Shown here piece after piece: positions 45,421 to 57,640 of a stretch of 64,000 nucleotides of DNA. Location: assembly GCA_023213395.1 (NCBI GenBank), contig CM041465.1, positions 181,729,741 to 181,793,740 on the forward strand, read 5' to 3'. The notes under the pieces are model-generated. The model did not search any database. It was given only the letters and a program-made list of their open reading frames with translations, and was not told the DNA's origin. The first letter of the stretch is position 1. The number at the start of each line of letters is the position of its first letter. Made by a program: the position numbers and the translations under genes. Source of the DNA: Cycas panzhihuaensis (lineage: Eukaryota > Cycadophyta).

Positions 45421-45839
45421 AAGCTTTATATCAATAGGGATGTAATTTTTGATGAGAAAAAGGAAAATGTTGATATAGTAGTGCAGATCAATGAAGATCA
45501 TTTAGATATATATCTTGACCAATTGGAAGATAAGTCAAATATAACCTTAGAAAGAATTGAGATAAGAGAAGATTCTTCAGAAAATAAGATTCCAGATAAG
45601 CAACTAACTAGTAGTTGCAACCTCCAGTTAGACGATAGCTCTAATTCCAGAGATGAAGAAAAATTGTTACAAGAATGCACCTCAAAAAGAGTACCAAGGT
45701 GATATCTTAAGACTCTTGAAGAAACAAAAGGAGATATATTTGAACATCGAATAAGATCACAGAAACCTTAGGCATTGCTTTGTTCCATTGAACCAAACTC
45801 TTATAAAGAAGCCAATAGCTCCCAAAATTAGAGAATTGC
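45421..45839 (+). pseudogene. Cop-g integrase-RT linker
   Basis: Acidic, Ser-rich linker (open piece 45403-45702) of the kind found between the integrase C-terminus and RT in copia polyproteins. No enzyme domain. Confidence 0.7.
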
Positions 45840-46830
45840 GATGGATGTTGAAATTGAAGCCATACAAAAGAATAAGACATGGGACCTCATCCCAATTCCT
45901 AAAGATAAACCTATTATAAACTACAAATGGGTATACAAGATAAAAGAGAAGCCAAATGAAGAAGTAGAAAAATATAAGGCTAGACTGGTAGTAAAAGGCT
46001 ATACTCAAACAACATGAATCGATTATGAAGAAACATTTTCACCAATGGTAAAATTGAACACAATAAGAACAATGATTGCTCTTACTACTCAAAACAGTTG
46101 GGAAATCTATCAAATGGATGTCAAAAGTGCATTCTTGAATGGAAACCTATAGGAAGAGGTGTATATATCTAAACTAAAAGGATACATAAAACCAGGATAA
46201 GAAAATATGGTTTGCAAATTGAAGAAGGCACTATATGGGCTTAAACAATCTCCAAGAGCCTAGTATGCTAAATTAGATTCATACTTAATAGAAAATGACT
46301 TTCATCGATGTGTATGTAAAAGGTAATTCAAGATCAATCTTCATTGTTGTAGTGTATGTAGATGACATGCTGATTACTGGAGATGATAAAAATTCAATAG
46401 CATTCATTAAAAATAAGTTTGAAAAGGTATTTGAAATGACAAATTTAGGAATGCTGTATTATTACCTTAGAATAGAAATTAAACAAAACAATTCTTCCAT
46501 TACTCTCTCACAAACAAAGTATATAAAGAACTTGCTGACCAAGTTTAGAATGGAAAATTGTAATATTGTCAGCACACCAATGGAAAGAGGGGTTATGTTG
46601 AATATAGAACAGGATGTAGCTTCAGTCAATGACATACAATATAGACAACTAGTTGGAAGCTTAATCTATCTCATAGCCACATGGCCAGACATATCATATG
46701 TTATAGGATTGATTTCTAGATTAATGGAAAATCCCAAAATCCCACATTGGAATACTGCAAAAAGAATCTTGTGTTATTTGAAAGGAACCATGAATCTTGG
46801 CCTGAAATATGATAAAGAAAATAATACATA
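45840..46830 (+). pseudogene. Cop-g reverse transcriptase
   Basis: RT with AIQKNKTWDLIP, NYKWVYKIKEK, KARLVVKGYTQ, IDYEETFSPMVK, MDVKSAFLNG, KLKKALYGLKQSPRA (about 46215-46260), then a frameshift and a 178-codon open piece (46295-46828) with the active site VYVDDMLITG (about 46354), NLGMLYYYL, a GSLIYLIATWPDISY block and RILCYLKGT. A TAG replaces Trp after SPRA. All catalytic Asp are present. Confidence 0.92.
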
Positions 46831-47290
46831 ATTAATAAGTCTCTGCGATTCAGACTCAGTTAGAGACAAATAGATAGAAAGTCAACATTAGAGTATTGCT
46901 TCTTCCTTGGAAAATCCTTGATCTCTTGGAGTAGTAAAAAATAATCGATGGTTGCATTATCCTTAATAGAAGCAGAATACAAGTCAGAAGTCAATGCCAC
47001 TTGTGAAGGAATATGGGTTAGACAACTACTGAAAGAACTAGGAGAAGAATAAACAATGTTTACTGGAATATTTTGTGACAATTAAAGCACCATAAAAATG
47101 ATGAAGAATCTTGTATTACATGCCAGAATAAAGTATATCGAGATACATCATCATTTTATTAGGGAAAAGGTACAGAATAGAGAAATAAAACTTTAGAATT
47201 ATCCATCAGAAGATCAAATTACTGATGTGCTCACTAAACCTCTTAGAAAAGAGAAATTCAGTGTCTTCAGAAACCTACTGGGGTTAAGAT
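46831..47290 (+). pseudogene. Cop-g RNase H
   Basis: Copia RNase H in two frames: the CDSD site (about 46848), then, after a shift, FFLGKSLISWSS, LIEAEYKSE with the catalytic Glu (about 46965), FCDN with Asp (about 47073), and HHHFIREKV and VLTKPLRKEKF at the end (about 47145-47260). Breaks are a frameshift near 46870 and several TAG/TAA. Confidence 0.88.
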
Positions 47291-47302
47291 AGGTAAAATA
47301 TT

Positions 47303-47311
47303 AAGAGGGGG
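47303..47311 (+). other. Cop-g polypurine tract
   Basis: AAGAGGGGG immediately before the 3' LTR. Confidence 0.9.
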
Positions 47312-47517
47312 TGTAAAAGGTAATGTTTTACCTTAGGTTATAATATTTAATGTAAGGGTCATATACCACTTTCTCCTCCTTTCTTAAGTTGACAAGTGGC
47401 ATCATATGGTTGAGCGGTTGCCATTTGTAACCACCTTGTACTTGTATATATATGTAATGAATCATCAATAAAGAATGTTAAGAGAGTGAATTTATTCCTC
47501 ATCAAGGTTTTGTTATA
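47312..47517 (+). repeat. Cop-g 3' LTR
   Basis: 206 bp, TGTAAAAGG to GTTATA (CA end changed to TA). Followed by ACACT, the right target duplication (47518-47522). Confidence 0.93.
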
Positions 47518-47522
47518 ACACT

Positions 47523-48680
47523 TGTCTCTCATGGATTTGATCTGAGTATAACTGCAAATAATCAAACTCTTTATGTCATTCACCCTCATTCAAATACTGT
47601 GGTTATGACTGAAATTGTTGATGATAAGCTTTTTTGCCCAACTAGCTCACTATCCTCTGAAGCTAACTATGTTGATGATGACTCTACTTTTACCACAACC
47701 TTGACTGCTAAAAAATTATCCTAAGTGACCCTATCGCATGCTTGTATAGGCCATATCAAAATTGATCATTTAAGATAATTATATACCACTCTTCCTTATA
47801 TGCCTAAGCTCTCATCTAAGCCCTTTATATGTGAAGCATGTATCATTGCCAAATCTCAAAGATAACTCTTTTCTTATAGTTAGTGGAAATCTAGCCAAGC
47901 TTTATAGCTTGTACACTTAGATAGATGTGGTCCTATGCCCATCCCTTCTCTCAAATAGAAGTGGTACTATATGACTTTCATTGATGATTTTACCAAGAAA
48001 GTATAGGTTACTTTTCTTGTAAAGAAAGATGAAGCCTTTTCTATGTTTCAAGCTTTCAAGGCCTGCATGGAAAATGAATATGGATTCAAGATCAAAATAC
48101 TTAGGACTGACAAAGGTGATGAGTACACCTCTAATGAGTTTAAATTGTACCTATTTCACCATGGGATAAATATCAGACCATTGTTATAGGTACACCTCAG
48201 TAAAATAGAATTGCCAAGTGCATGAATAGGACCATCATGAACATGGCTTGTGCTATGCTAGTATATGAGAACATCCCTGTCTATCTTTTGACTAAGGCTA
48301 TTTGGACTGTTATGTACTGTATCAACACTATTAGTCCCTCTAAGCTCAGCCCCTCTCTACATGAAATGTAGTATGTATAAATCCCCTCTATCTCCCACTT
48401 TAAAATTTTTGGTTCTATTTGTTATGCTCACATTCTGGAGAAACACAGAAACAAGCTCCAAGATAGAGTCCTCAAATGTATCTTTGTTAGATACCCTATG
48501 GACAAAGAAGGGTATAAAGTTTTTCTACCTTCATAATATAAAGTCATCATCACTAGAAATGTTATCTTTGGAGAGACTAAATATCAATTATTCAGATTTG
48601 ACTCTAAGATACCTTTATACTGATTTAATAATGCTACTAAATTTGATATTCAGATTTTAAAATTTAGGGGGGGAGATGCT
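47523..48680 (+). pseudogene. Cop-f pre-integrase and integrase
   Basis: The frame resumes after Cop-g with SHGFDLSITANNQTLYVI. Then follow the pre-integrase SHACIGHIKIDHL (about 47735-47775), LVHLDRCGPMP (first Asp, about 47915), TFIDDFTKKV, KILRTDKGDEY (second Asp, about 48095) and an eroded SNG/E block (about 48200) with NRTIMNMACAMLVYEN. The C-terminal HFKIFGSICYAHI-like block lies near 48395. Stops at Gln and Trp codons and frameshifts. Confidence 0.85.
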
Positions 48681-49130
48681 CAATAATTTCTCAAAATCTT
48701 GGAATCCAATAATAGAGCCCTAGAGGATATAAGCTTTAACTCCTAGCTAATGTGTGTATATCCAACACCATCATTTAAGAATAACCAAGTTAACAAAGGT
48801 AAAGCCATAGTAGAAGGACCACCTTCTCCAACATTAGTGGCTGGCCTATCTTCTCCAACATTATCGACTTCCTCTGTGCTAAACATTTCACATGATTATT
48901 TTTAGGATCAAAACAAAGACCAAGAAGCTATGGAAATGAAAACCTCATTCCTAAGTCGAGGTTTTCATGAAGCCTACTAGCTACACAAGGATGTATGACC
49001 AGATGAGGTAGGCAAAACTAGCACTAAAAGTGGCCATGGAGCAAGGATGCATTAATCACTTTCTCTTAAGCTTAAACTAATAGAATTGCATCTTTTTCTT
49101 AATGAAAAGCCTTTAACATACTAATAAGCT
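48681..49130 (+). pseudogene. Cop-f integrase-RT linker
   Basis: Eroded Ser/Pro-rich linker (TLVAGLSSPTLSTS region near 48835-48870) before RT. No domain. Confidence 0.5.
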
Positions 49131-50095
49131 GTAAAGTATATAGCTTAGAGAAATGCCATGAACGAAGAGTACCAATTTCTTATTAAGAATGGTAAATAGG
49201 AACTTGTTGATCTACCACTTGGAAGAAAGGTAGTTTAAAATAAATAGGTATTTAAAAATAAGTACAAATTAGATGGTACCATAGAAAAACACAAGGTGAG
49301 GTTGGTAGCAAAAGTATTCATACAGAGGCAAGGCATTGACTACACTAAAATCTTTATTCCTACAACCAAGTGGCCTACAATCAGAACTCTTATAGCCTTG
49401 GCTACTCAATAGGGTTGGAAAATCCACCAACTCAATGTTAAGATTGTATTTCTTAATGGGGACCTTAAAGAAGAAATTTACATGGCTTAGCCAGAAGGAT
49501 ATGAGATTGTCAATCAGAAGCATAAGGTTTATAGGCTTAAAAAATCTTTGTATGACTTAAAACAAGCCCCTCATACTTGGTTTACTAAGTTGTTTGAAAG
49601 AATGAGTCAACTTATATATGAGGTTTGTGACTATTAAGATATTCATGTAACACTATTCATCAATTGCCAAAATGTTAAAGTCATTTACCTCTTAATCTTT
49701 ATGGATGATATGCTAATAATGGGGAATAATGAATAGGTAATTAGCTAGATGAAGAAGGACCTTGCAAAAACTTTTGAATTATCTGACCTTGGGTTGATGA
49801 AATATTACTTGGGAATTGAAGTAATTTAAAAGAATGGTAAAATCTTTCTCTCCCAAGAAAAATACATCAATGATCTTTTGACAAAGTTTTAATTGGAAGG
49901 TACCCTACCAATGGCTATATCTATAGAACTTAATGTTAAACTCTCAACTAATGGTGATACTATGGAGGTAGACACAATACTCTATAGGTAAATTATAGGT
50001 AGTCTCATTTATACTACCGACACAAGGCCATATATTGCATACTCTATTAACATTCTTATAAGATTCATGATAAATCCTAAGCAAAATCACTGGTA
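49131..50095 (+). pseudogene. Cop-f reverse transcriptase
   Basis: RT blocks in order: KYKLDGTIEKHKVRLVAK (about 49262), GIDYTKIF, LNGDLKEEIYMA (about 49455), RLKKSLYDLKQAP (about 49535), active site FMDDMLIMG (about 49700), DLGLMKYYLGIE (about 49789) and IIGSLIYTTDTRPYIAYSI (about 49995). The active site reads F-M-D-D in place of Y-V-D-D. Many TAG/TAA at Gln and Trp. Confidence 0.88.
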
Positions 50096-50610
50096 AGCTA
50101 CAATATGAGTGTTGAGATACCTGAAGATGATCAGCAAATATATTCTATTGTATGAACCCAATGTAGAATTTAAACTTTATGCATAGATAGACTTTGCTAG
50201 ATATAAAGACATAAGAATATCTACATCTGGGTACATAACATTTCTTAGAATAACACTAATATCATGGAGATTTAGATAGTAGAATATAGTTGTAGACTCA
50301 ACTGTCGAAGCTGAATATATTGTTGTTTCTAAGATAAACAAGGAGGTGATATGGCTTAGAAAATTATTAAATATAGTAAATACCACCTAAACAAGTTCTA
50401 CTAGCTTACATGTAGGTAATCAATCTACAATCCTAATGGCTAAAAATCCTATATTTCATAATCTTACCAAATATATAAGTACGAAAGTATATAGGATTAA
50501 AGAACTAGTTCATAATGGCACAATTCAACTAGAGTACTATCCCATAGTAAATCAAGTGGCTGATATCTTCACGAAACCATTGAAGAGGATGAAGTTTGAA
50601 TATTTCTAAA
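50096..50610 (+). pseudogene. Cop-f RNase H
   Basis: LRYLKM connector, IDFARYKD (first Asp site), STSGYITFL, VVDSTVEAEYIVVS with the catalytic Glu (about 50290-50330), HVGNQSTI (Asp replaced by Gly, about 50410) and VADIFTKPLKRMKFEYF (about 50557-50607). Inactive through stops and the lost Asp. Confidence 0.85.
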
Positions 50611-51067
50611 GGTAACTCAACCTTAGGGCCTTTATCTCCAACTTATTGAAGGAGATGACAAAAGGACCATAATATTTTGTCTCATTTATGAAAACCCCTT
50701 ATGGGTGCGAAAGCACAAGAGTAAGTCTCTACTCTATCCCATTTGTGAAAACCCTTTATGGGCATAAAAGGATAAGGGTTGTATCATTTTAGAAAATCAA
50801 AACCTATGAAAACCCAAAAGGGTATGGGGGATGACCAAATGATATATGGAGATTTAGTAGATTTTAGCTATATAATTCATTGTATTGATTAGCTATTTAG
50901 CTTCATTTAAAGAGCCACCTGAGCTAGGTTGGTAGATTAGAAAGTTTGTGGGTTTTCTTCCCCATGAAAGTTTCCTACAAAAGTGTCATAGTAGTTTGCT
51001 TTATAAGAGGCTCAAATGAAGACCTCATAGGATAGAATAAAATAGGATGAAATGACCTTCTACCGTT
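50611..51067 (+). other. Cop-f 3' untranslated region
   Basis: Contains a short duplication, CTCATTTATGAAAACCCCTT and CCCATTTGTGAAAACCCTTT (about 50680 and 50738), each followed by ATGGG. No coding sequence. Ends in the polypurine tract. Confidence 0.6.
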
Positions 51068-51077
51068 AAGGGGGAGA
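51068..51077 (+). other. Cop-f polypurine tract
   Basis: AAGGGGGAGA just before the 3' LTR start (TGAAATAAG). Confidence 0.85.
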
Positions 51078-51078
51078 T

Positions 51079-51376
51079 TGAAATAAGTTAATGTCACAAG
51101 GTCATTATATTAGTTGATTATTTCTAAAAAGGGTCTTAAATGAACTTTAAATTAGATCACTTGAGTTGAATGCACTTTCATATGTATGATGTATAATTTC
51201 ATTTCACATAACTCTAATGCTCCCTCTCTTAATATAAAAGTAAAAGCTCAATGGAGGAGGCTTATTATTACCTCCCTATTTTGTGAGAGCTACTCTCTTT
51301 CTCTCAAGTTTCTCTTGCTCCCATATTTGCCTTTGTATTTAGTGCATGGAGATGAAGGATAGATCCACTCTTTTCA
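51079..51376 (+). repeat. Cop-f 3' LTR
   Basis: 298 bp, with TG and CA ends preserved, matching the 5' LTR. Followed by GAAAT (51377-51381), the probable right target duplication. Confidence 0.85.
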
Positions 51377-51381
51377 GAAAT

Positions 51382-52746
51382 TAGTTAGTCATTACCTCTA
51401 ATTTTTCCACCTTCTTAGATTTAAAAATTACCAATACCATAGATGGTGACACATTATACACTAAAAGATAGGTGTATAAAAGTATAACATTTTATTACTT
51501 TACTATGAATACCATTGTATTTATTTATTAGATATGTATAGAAAAATTTTATAAAAGTTATAGGAGATAAAGGTATGTTGATTATTGCTATTACTACTTT
51601 ACCCTTGTCCACCTCTTTTACCACCTTCATTATAGCCACCACTTCTATTTGGCTTTACTTCTATGATAGAAATTTTGTATCGATCTAACTCTCTTTTATT
51701 AAATTCTAAAATATTTGACCAATAAATCTAGGTAGGGGAATATCTTATGTATCCAATTAATTTGAGTTGTTCTAGTTTTCTATAATTAGATATTAGCTCT
51801 TAGCTCTACTTTAAATCCTTTACTATTTGCACCTTTTAGGCTTATTATAGTATCACTAATAATTTGCATGTTATTAATTCTCTATTAAAACCTATTATAT
51901 TAAATATATTTTCTCTCTTGTAACTCCCTTTGACTTAATATCTCAATTCCTTTACTTCTATACTATACATTCTTCATAATTGTCACTTGCCTTCACTTCA
52001 TATCCAAGTATACTTATGACAGAGTGTATAAATTAAGACACTTATAATAACCACTCTATAATTTATTAACTTTGATATCATATGCTTACTTTTCATAGAT
52101 TGCATATTAACTCATGTCTTTTTGGATGTTAACAATGCTAGTGATGAAAGGGCTATTGTTATGCAATTGAAATAAACTATTGAGATGTAATTAGAAAGAT
52201 TGATGCTTATGATTTTATAGCAGTCACTTGATTAATTACCTATATTAAATCTCACTCATCCTTATTATTTTATATAGGAATCCTATTTTGTAGGTGTTCA
52301 CTCTCTTATGTTATGTATTTCAATTATGAAAACACAAACCCACTGGGATGTAACCCGTACAGACCTCTTTTTTGTAATTGTAACTTGTATGAAAATTTAT
52401 TCACGTAGGGAGAATCCTAATGAGGTTTCTTTCTCTCTCTTTTTATCTTTAAAAACTATTTTTCATAAATTTCCCACCCCATATTCTCACTAAGTGTTCA
52501 TCTCATAATAACCATACTTACAAGTTATCTTTTCTTTAGTAATATGTCATTGGGAGTAAACTAAAATTATGGGGAAAGTAAATTTATTATTCCCTACAAA
52601 CTTCTTATCTTATAAAATTTTCACTCCATGAGCTTTATATCTTGCCAGTTACTTATGTTGAAGAATTATCTCTCTCATAGGTTGTCTCTCCTATAAGTTA
52701 CATTTCTTGTAGAGTCACTTCCGATAGCTTATGCTTTTCACTCATT
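51382..52746 (-). other. AT-rich spacer with a possible antisense copia gag tail
   Basis: Mostly unrecognised. On the minus strand, about 51590-51700 encodes a Gly/Arg-rich run (NRSGGYNEGGKRGGQG with one stop read as Gln), like the stretch before the zinc knuckle in copia gag. No knuckle, LTR or further domain was found, so this is only suggestive. 52747-52751 (CACTT) would be the left target duplication of Tat-3. Confidence 0.3.
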
Positions 52747-52751
52747 CACTT

Positions 52752-55319
52752 TGTTTCCCAGCTACTGGGAATGGAATCGAGACACATCGACGCAGGTTGT
52801 TCAGGTATACTTTCTTACCTTTTCTTGCCCATGATTGATTGAGGTTATTTAGAGTAGGTTACTTGACATATGCCTGCCTGCATGCATTGCTTTTCTACTT
52901 GCTCATAATGCATGTGCTTACGGCACACCATCAGCCTATGACGACTCACAGCGGGGGCATTCCTCAGCGAATGCTACACCCTGTATGGCGCACAGCCACC
53001 CACGTTGTCTCCATGGTCTTTCGGGATGTTTTAGCCAGTTCTGTTTACTCCCGTTACAACATGTTGTTTACATTGCAGTCCTTCCTGAGCTTGATTTAAT
53101 CCTTAGTTAGGACTCTTTGCATTATTTTGGGTACCTGCCCATTACCTAGGCATTCCCCCAACTGCTCCAGCTTATGTTTAGCCTTCGTTTTTCCCCCAAA
53201 ACCTGATGTTTCTGCTCCTTTTTTTCTTTTTTTGTTTCCACCGATATCGTGTAAACTTAGCAAGATCTTCAGCCTTTCTTTGTGGTCTTGCATAGTTCGT
53301 GGTAATGACGCTTTGAAATTTAAAAAAGAGAACCACACGGCAGTTTTCTTTTTTTCTGTAGAATTGCCACATGGCATTGATTGATTCAAGTCACCCTGAC
53401 ATCCCCAACGTTCACCTACTGTGAACAGGGGGATAAAGGGGATTTTGCTCCCTATTTTCCAGATCTTTTGGCCATTTTTCAAATCTCTTAGAAAAATTTC
53501 TAACTTTTCAACAAGAAAACACACAGAGAAAGACAATCCACATGCACAGCAACTAGACAAAGGAGAAAAGGATTGTTACCAGCTGGACTTACAGGGTCAT
53601 TGCTGCCCCCTATAGCTCTCCACAATAAGCCTCATCCCTCTTTGCAGGTGCTCAAGATTCTAAAGGATATTTTCACCCAAAAGCTTCCTAAAGAGCCAAC
53701 TTCCAAGGCTCCAAGTTTGCAAGGAGTTTTCCACATTTTTACTCTTGCAAGAACCTCTTATGATCAGTCCTCATACGTTGGTTATTACTGCTATTTCCTA
53801 GCAGCAAAGTTCATGCTTGATCTTCTTCCTACAAGGTACTTCTTGTTTCTACTTACAATTCATTTTGTTCCTATTTCTTTTGTCTATTAATGAATGAGAT
53901 CCTAGTTAGCTAGTTTTCCTCATAGTGTTGCACTAGATTAGTAATACCCTCCCATTATTTCTTTGAGGCCTCTCTGTTTTCCTTAAACCATCTCTTTTAC
54001 CCCTTCCTTGGTTAGCCGGTGCAAAGGAGTAATATACAAGGATTTGGTGGAGGTAGGTGGGGTTCCGTCCCCCATTATTGTCCTTCTCCCTAAGGGTTCC
54101 ATCCCTTGTCCTCTTTCCCTTTGCCATCAGTGCTTTCTTAGGGAATGGGCTAAGGTAGTTTAGGGAATTTGGTTGGGATGTTTAGGTTAGCATAGGCAAC
54201 TTGTCACTATGTCATAGACAGAAGTCTCACCTGTTAGTATTGGGCCCTACATAAGCCTCAGTTTTTTCTATTATTCTTTTCCTTGTTATGGTTTGTTGTC
54301 TTACTACTTAGTTGCCAATTAGTTTCTCCTTCTCGAGTTCCGTGGAGGTCTCCCGTGGGTGAGTTAGCCATCCCGAGGCTATACTCCTTTCCCTTTCGAG
54401 TGTCTTTATGGTGTATGGTGGTGAGAGTATTTCTTGCATGTTGCTATTTCATTTGGTTATATTTCGATGCTTAGCATAGATCTTAGTTCCATTTGATTTC
54501 AGTATATATATATATTTTGGTATATTTCGTGGCCTCTCTTCTGAGAGGAAGGTGTTCTTCTCACCCATTTGTAGGACCGCACATTGGTGAAGTGACACGT
54601 GGGACAAACCCATTGTAGGTTAGTTCACCATGTAGTGCATTTCTTTTTTGGTTTCAAGCTTTTCATTTCTTTCCGTTTATTTGCTTTTGCATGCTTAAGG
54701 GGAGGTAAGTAAACCCCTCTTCTATCGCTTCTGGCAACTACTGCCAATCAGCATCACATGTACGACGAATGGAGTAGAAAGGAGTGGGACTTAGAGAGAC
54801 GAGCTGCACTCCATTTAGGCACCAGATCTAGGTATTCTCCTTGTTTTCTGCGTATCCCCTTTTACATTGCTACCTTTCATACATTTGCCTGTGTAGTTAG
54901 GAAATTGTAAAAGACTATAAAAAAGGGAAAAGTGCATTCATTTTTACATTATTTCTTGCTTTAGCTAGCATAGCATAGTGTAGTTAGCTTGCTCATGTCG
55001 CGTTTGAGTTGCCCTCATTGTGCCCTTTCTTACATTTGCCTGCATATTAGTTAGTTGCCCTTCTATTCATTGCCTTCTCTTTGCCTCGAGAAGACGCAAT
55101 GCACAAGGCATTCTCTCTCCTTCTCGGCCATCCAAAGGGTGAGAAGGCCTTGCTTTGCATGGTTACCTGGAAGCAACCAGGCACCTTGCAGTCCCGAATC
55201 CACGCTCCGGTGCACAGATGCCCTGCGGGGCAAGGTCCTCGTTGCCTAGCTTAGTTAGCATAGCATACTCTTATATCCTTTTACTAGATGTTGGACACCA
55301 CCCCGTAACGAGCGTTTCA
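52752..55319 (+). repeat. Tat-3 5' LTR
   Basis: Starts TGTTTCCC and ends GCGTTTCA one base before the primer-binding site. Only its first 88 bp can be checked against a second copy (63913-64000), where the match is strong, including TATACTTTCTTACCTTTTCT. An antisense open frame of 154 codons lies within it (53096-53560) but has no recognised domain. The Tat-1 LTR also starts TGTTTC. Confidence 0.8.
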
Positions 55320-55320
55320 C

Positions 55321-55339
55321 TGGCGACCATACTGGGGAC
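55321..55339 (+). other. Tat-3 primer-binding site
   Basis: TGGCGACCATACTGGGGAC, 1 bp after the LTR. The decayed equivalents at 5945 and 27432 show that three elements of the window share this unusual site. It is similar to the TGGCGACTCNGCTGGGGA-type site of Ogre elements. Confidence 0.8.
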
Positions 55340-55531
55340 TGCCAGTAAGGGAGCTAGATTCGCTTCCTCTTTTCATTGGTGTTCTTGCCTCTAGGGTGTC
55401 TCTTATTCTGTATTTTAGTTGGGCAACCCCCAACGTGCTTGCTTCATTTCCTTCTTTTCATTTTCTTCTAACAACGCTCTCAAAGGCGTTGCATGCAACG
55501 TTTCTCACGTCGCTTGTGAGCTCTGCCGCCG
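55340..55531 (+). other. Tat-3 leader
   Basis: Short leader between primer site and the first gag frame. No motif recognised. Confidence 0.5.
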
Positions 55532-57640
55532 TTGTTAGAAGACCAATCGCCTCATTCCCTTTCGTCGTCGAACCCCGATTCGATAATGGAAGGTTACTCG
55601 TCCGATTGGGCTTACCATACCATGGCTTCGGGAACTCAAGAGTTCCCCGCATCTATCCTGAAATCTACCCACGGGGGCGATGATTCCATCTATTATCCAG
55701 ATGACCAGTTTCACCTTGCTGACTTTCATCCTTCCGCTCATGCAGCAGAAGATTCATCTCCTCATGAGACTCACCATCCTACGGGTGAGCCTTACGAGGA
55801 GCGTCCTGAGGGATCCCTGACATTCGAGATCCCGTCGACCTTGTATGGCTACGAAGATACCTCTCTCACCGATGCGGTCGAAGCACTCAGCGAGTACTTC
55901 CGAGCAACTCATCACTAACCACATCCTAAGTGGTTTGAAGAAATGTTACACAATGTAGCATCTTCTTCATCCATACCTGTGCCTCATACAATGAATGATG
56001 CTTCTGCCTACGCATACTTGTCCTATGCCATGTCTACCCTGGCTCCCAGGGTAAGCGTTGCGCCGCCTACCTTTAGCCGTGGTCTTACTTCTTCAGGACC
56101 CGTCTGTGGCATGTCCTTTCTCCAACTTGGGGTTAACATGCCATTTTTGAGTCAAACAAATGTGCTGCCTTTGAACGTAGTGCATGCGTTTCTTAGTAGG
56201 CCTCGAGGCCCTACTAGTACTGCTGCCATCAACTATGTAGGACCCACTACTGCATACATTCAAAACCCTGCTGGTGGTCCTTCCCTTTACGTACCCCTAG
56301 GTTACACGTCTCAACCTTGAGGGAAGGGTAGGGGAAACCATCTTCCTGCTTATGGGATAGACCTGTTGCACCCATATAGAGTTGTGCCACCTACGGGTGG
56401 CCCATATGGGCAAAACCTGGTCCCTCACCCTTCATTTCCACCATCTAGCGTAACTCCCGTTGCCGCATCTTCACAAGGGAACCTACCTCCCTTCCAAGGC
56501 ATTTACCTGCAACCCCCTTTTCAACAAGGGGCGTTCCCCCAAGCAGGGATGGGCTTACCACCCCCATCCATTCCTGTTCCTTTACCGGTCATCGATCCAT
56601 TGGCCCATGTAAGGACACGTCCTTTCATGGACTATAGGTCAACACCATTATCTGTTGAGGCACTAAGGACTAACCTGCTGCCTCACCCTCATGAAGTTCC
56701 CAAATTCGATGGAACTTCGTTGCAAGACCCAACTGAGCATATACATAGTTTCTCTATGGCGTGCATCGATTATTGGGCTTACAACCATATTCTGATGAAG
56801 CTATTTCTGCAATCCTTGTAGGGCGACGCCCTCAAGTGGTTTTATCGTCTCCCTGCTCATTCGATTTCTTCGTTCCAGCAATTGGTGGATGAGTTTATGA
56901 AGTATTTTGACATAGCCCATCTATTTGAAAGCGGGATAAAAGCGCTTCTGTCACTTAAATAAGGTCACGACGAAATGAATCGTGACTTTGTGTGACACTT
57001 TCATGATCTCCTTCACTCTACTAAGGCCACATTGCCTGAAGAGTTGAAGCGAGATCTCTTCATTAACACACTTCATCCCGAAGTGCATGTGGAAGTCCTT
57101 AAGATGGGGGCAACCACATGTGACTTCGCAATTACGAGGTGCTTGGCACTGGAGGCCATTGAGATCCAAGCTGGACTCAAGAAACCTCCTAAGCCCTCAC
57201 AATGTCATGAGGTGCCTCCCCCAGCGAAGGAAACTAAACCTTCGCAGACTGCTAGGCCCACCTCTCATCTGATTCAGAGGACCCTAGATCCTCTTACCTC
57301 TGCTATTCACTCATTCGAGCGCACAATGAAGGAGCTTAAACTCTAGCCTCCTTCATCGCTGACCTCCCATAAACCAGTTCAACAAGCTTCTTGTGCGGTG
57401 CCCCCTAAAGGGGATAACATCCAACCTTCTCAAGCAAGGAGGATCGACCCTCCCCTTGAGAAGAGGTGGTGTTCCATCCACAGGGAGTGTTTCCACGATG
57501 ATTCGCGTTGTCGGGTACAGCACCCACGTGATGCCCCACCACGTGATTCGTCCCCTAGGCAGGCATTAAGGCCTAACCTCGATCAACCCGTTCATAGAGA
57601 CCCGTTCCCCAAATATAGGGAATGCGGTCATGATGTTTAA
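55532..57640 (+). pseudogene. Tat-3 gag
   Basis: The N-terminal part is long and Pro/Gly/Ser-rich in three open pieces (55532-55915, 55943-56317, 56366-56818) separated by TAA (Gln), TGA (Arg) and TAG (Gln). The start could be 55532 or the Met at 55586. The gag core follows: PHEVPKFDGTSLQDPTEHI (about 56695), GDALKWFYRLPAHSISSF (about 56823), and 57032-57343 with LFINTLHPEVHVEVLK. A finger, WCSIHRECFHDDSRC (about 57467-57510, C-x2-H-x4-H-x4-C), is typical of Tat gag in place of a CCHC knuckle. It builds the particle. Only about half a dozen stops break it. Confidence 0.88.

Larger units (their letters stand above)
42272..47517 (+). mobile_element. Cop-g: nearly complete Ty1/copia element (5.2 kb)
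   Basis: 206-bp LTRs at both ends (about 14 differences by eye), initiator-tRNA primer site directly after the 5' LTR, gag, protease, integrase, RT and RNase H, a polypurine tract and a target duplication inside Cop-f. It is the best-preserved copia in the window, yet carries some 20 or more stops and several frameshifts. Confidence 0.93.
38499..51376 (+). mobile_element. Cop-f: plus-strand Ty1/copia element split by Cop-g
   Basis: LTRs of about 297 bp (38499-38794, 51079-51376) with gag, protease, integrase, RT and RNase H in copia order. Cop-g (42272-47517) sits in the frame between protease and the pre-integrase domain. Without Cop-g it is about 7.6 kb, longer than usual, because about 2 kb of unexplained sequence lies between primer site and gag. 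Target duplication AAAAT/GAAAT, 4 of 5 matching. All frames are broken. Confidence 0.88.

Noticed and set aside
53096-53560. 154-codon antisense ORF in the Tat-3 5' LTR
   Set aside because: No recognisable domain. It lies wholly inside an LTR and overlaps other open frames of similar kind. A chance ORF is the simplest view.
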